From Macquaria australasica (Eukaryota; Chordata; Actinopteri; Centrarchiformes; Percichthyidae), in contig SEMN01000027.1 of NCBI GenBank assembly GCA_005408345.1, forward strand, positions 1,377,001 through 1,441,000: a stretch of 64,000 bases of DNA. Reading direction: 5' to 3'. Both the position numbers and the translations under genes were made by a program. The stretch's first letter is position 1, and the number at the start of each line of letters is the position of its first letter. Shown one piece after another: positions 63,332 to 64,000 of the stretch. Under the pieces are notes generated by a model. That model saw nothing but the letters and a program-made list of their open reading frames with translations. It was not told where the DNA came from and did not search any database.

Positions 63332-63488
63332 GTGAGAATACACCTAAAATAAATAAATAAATAAAAAGGTAAGAATACACCTGGAGGACACCTCCAACTG
63401 ATGTGTCTGTGCTGTTATCTTCTGCTTTATTTATTAATGTCTGATTGAATATTTTGGTGTTCACATCTGTCCTTTTACAACATGTGTT

Positions 63489-63775
63489 CAGTGGTGGAAT
63501 GTAACTAAGTACATTTACTCAAGTGCTGTACGTAGGTACAAATTGTACTTTACTTGAGTATTTTCTTTTTATTGCCACGTTCTCCTTCTACTCCACCACA
63601 TCTCAGAGGGAAATATTGTTCTTTTTACTCCACTGCATTTATCTGACAGCTTTAGCTACTTTACACATTAAGCTTTCTGCAGGCAAAACATACAAAGAGC
63701 TTATAAAATATGATGTTTTGTTATAATATAATAATATATATTATTAAGTTAAACTACCCAACAGTATATGCGTAT
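63489..63775 (+). mobile_element. CAGTGGTGGAA-family MITE in pla1a intron
   Basis: Begins CAGTGGTGGAATG and matches the 37,153 copy through actccaccacatctcagagg and a cell of ttaaactac. The right part is lost or diverged. Confidence 0.75.
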
Positions 63776-63930
63776 AAGTACAGCTCAAATGATTAGTCGA
63801 TTCATCTATCTAAACTACATTTTTATAAACACTGAAGATGGTGAAACTGCTTTTCAACTGCAATCTAAATTAATCATTTTCTGCATTTTTGACCACAAAT
63901 ATCACTCTCGGTAGCAGCCGCAATGTTGGT

Positions 63931-64000
63931 ACAATAGTAGTAGCAGAAGCAGTAGTAGCAGTAGTAGTAGTAGTAGCAGTAGCAGTAGTAGCAGTAGCAG
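63931..64000 (+). repeat. AGT/AGC trinucleotide repeat at window end
   Basis: Mixed AGT and AGC units continue to the last base of the window, inside the pla1a intron after exon 7; the array probably extends further. Confidence 0.9.

Noticed and set aside
1..64000. CRISPR arrays, rRNA genes, prokaryotic operons
   Set aside because: No spaced direct repeats, no rRNA signature words, and gene structure is clearly vertebrate.

Overview
The window looks like a ray-finned (probably percomorph) fish nuclear genome. Genes are split into short exons with GT-AG introns, there are many CA/GT microsatellites, and several interspersed repeats resemble families known from teleosts. No operon-like layout, rRNA, tRNA or CRISPR structure was found. 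All four recognised genes lie on the + strand.

Layout. Positions 1-27,265 hold no coding gene I can support: intergenic DNA with microsatellites, DNA-transposon and retroposon remnants, a purine tract, a G-quadruplex motif and some repeat-free stretches that could be regulatory. Positions 27,288-32,240 are a complete seven-exon hao2 (peroxisomal 2-hydroxyacid oxidase 2, 356 aa, ending in SKL). At 33,056-33,210 lies a near-identical copy of hao2 intron 3/exon 3 sequence, followed by an exon-like minus-strand ORF with a signal-peptide-like start. Positions 35,047-49,072 are an eleven-exon BTB-BACK-Kelch gene of the KLHL9/KLHL13 type (742 aa in my model) with an unusual Pro/Ala-rich N-terminus; its last intron is 5.7 kb and full of repeats. 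Positions 52,681-55,176 are a complete three-exon 3beta-hydroxysteroid dehydrogenase (hsd3b, 374 aa). From 56,841 to beyond the right edge is pla1a (phosphatidylserine-type phospholipase A1); seven exons are visible and the 3' end is missing.

Relations between genes. HAO2 next to HSD3B also occurs on human chromosome 1p12, so this looks like an ancient linkage, here with a KLHL gene between the two. Three of the four products act on lipids or steroids (peroxisomal 2-hydroxy acids, steroid hormones, lysophospholipids), but nothing in the sequence shows co-regulation. I see no convincing new multi-gene system. The most useful observations are splice donors fused or adjacent to long GT repeats in klhl and hao2, the duplicated hao2 exon, the candidate secreted-peptide exon, a degenerate minisatellite in an hsd3b intron, and several transposon insertions with readable target-site duplications.
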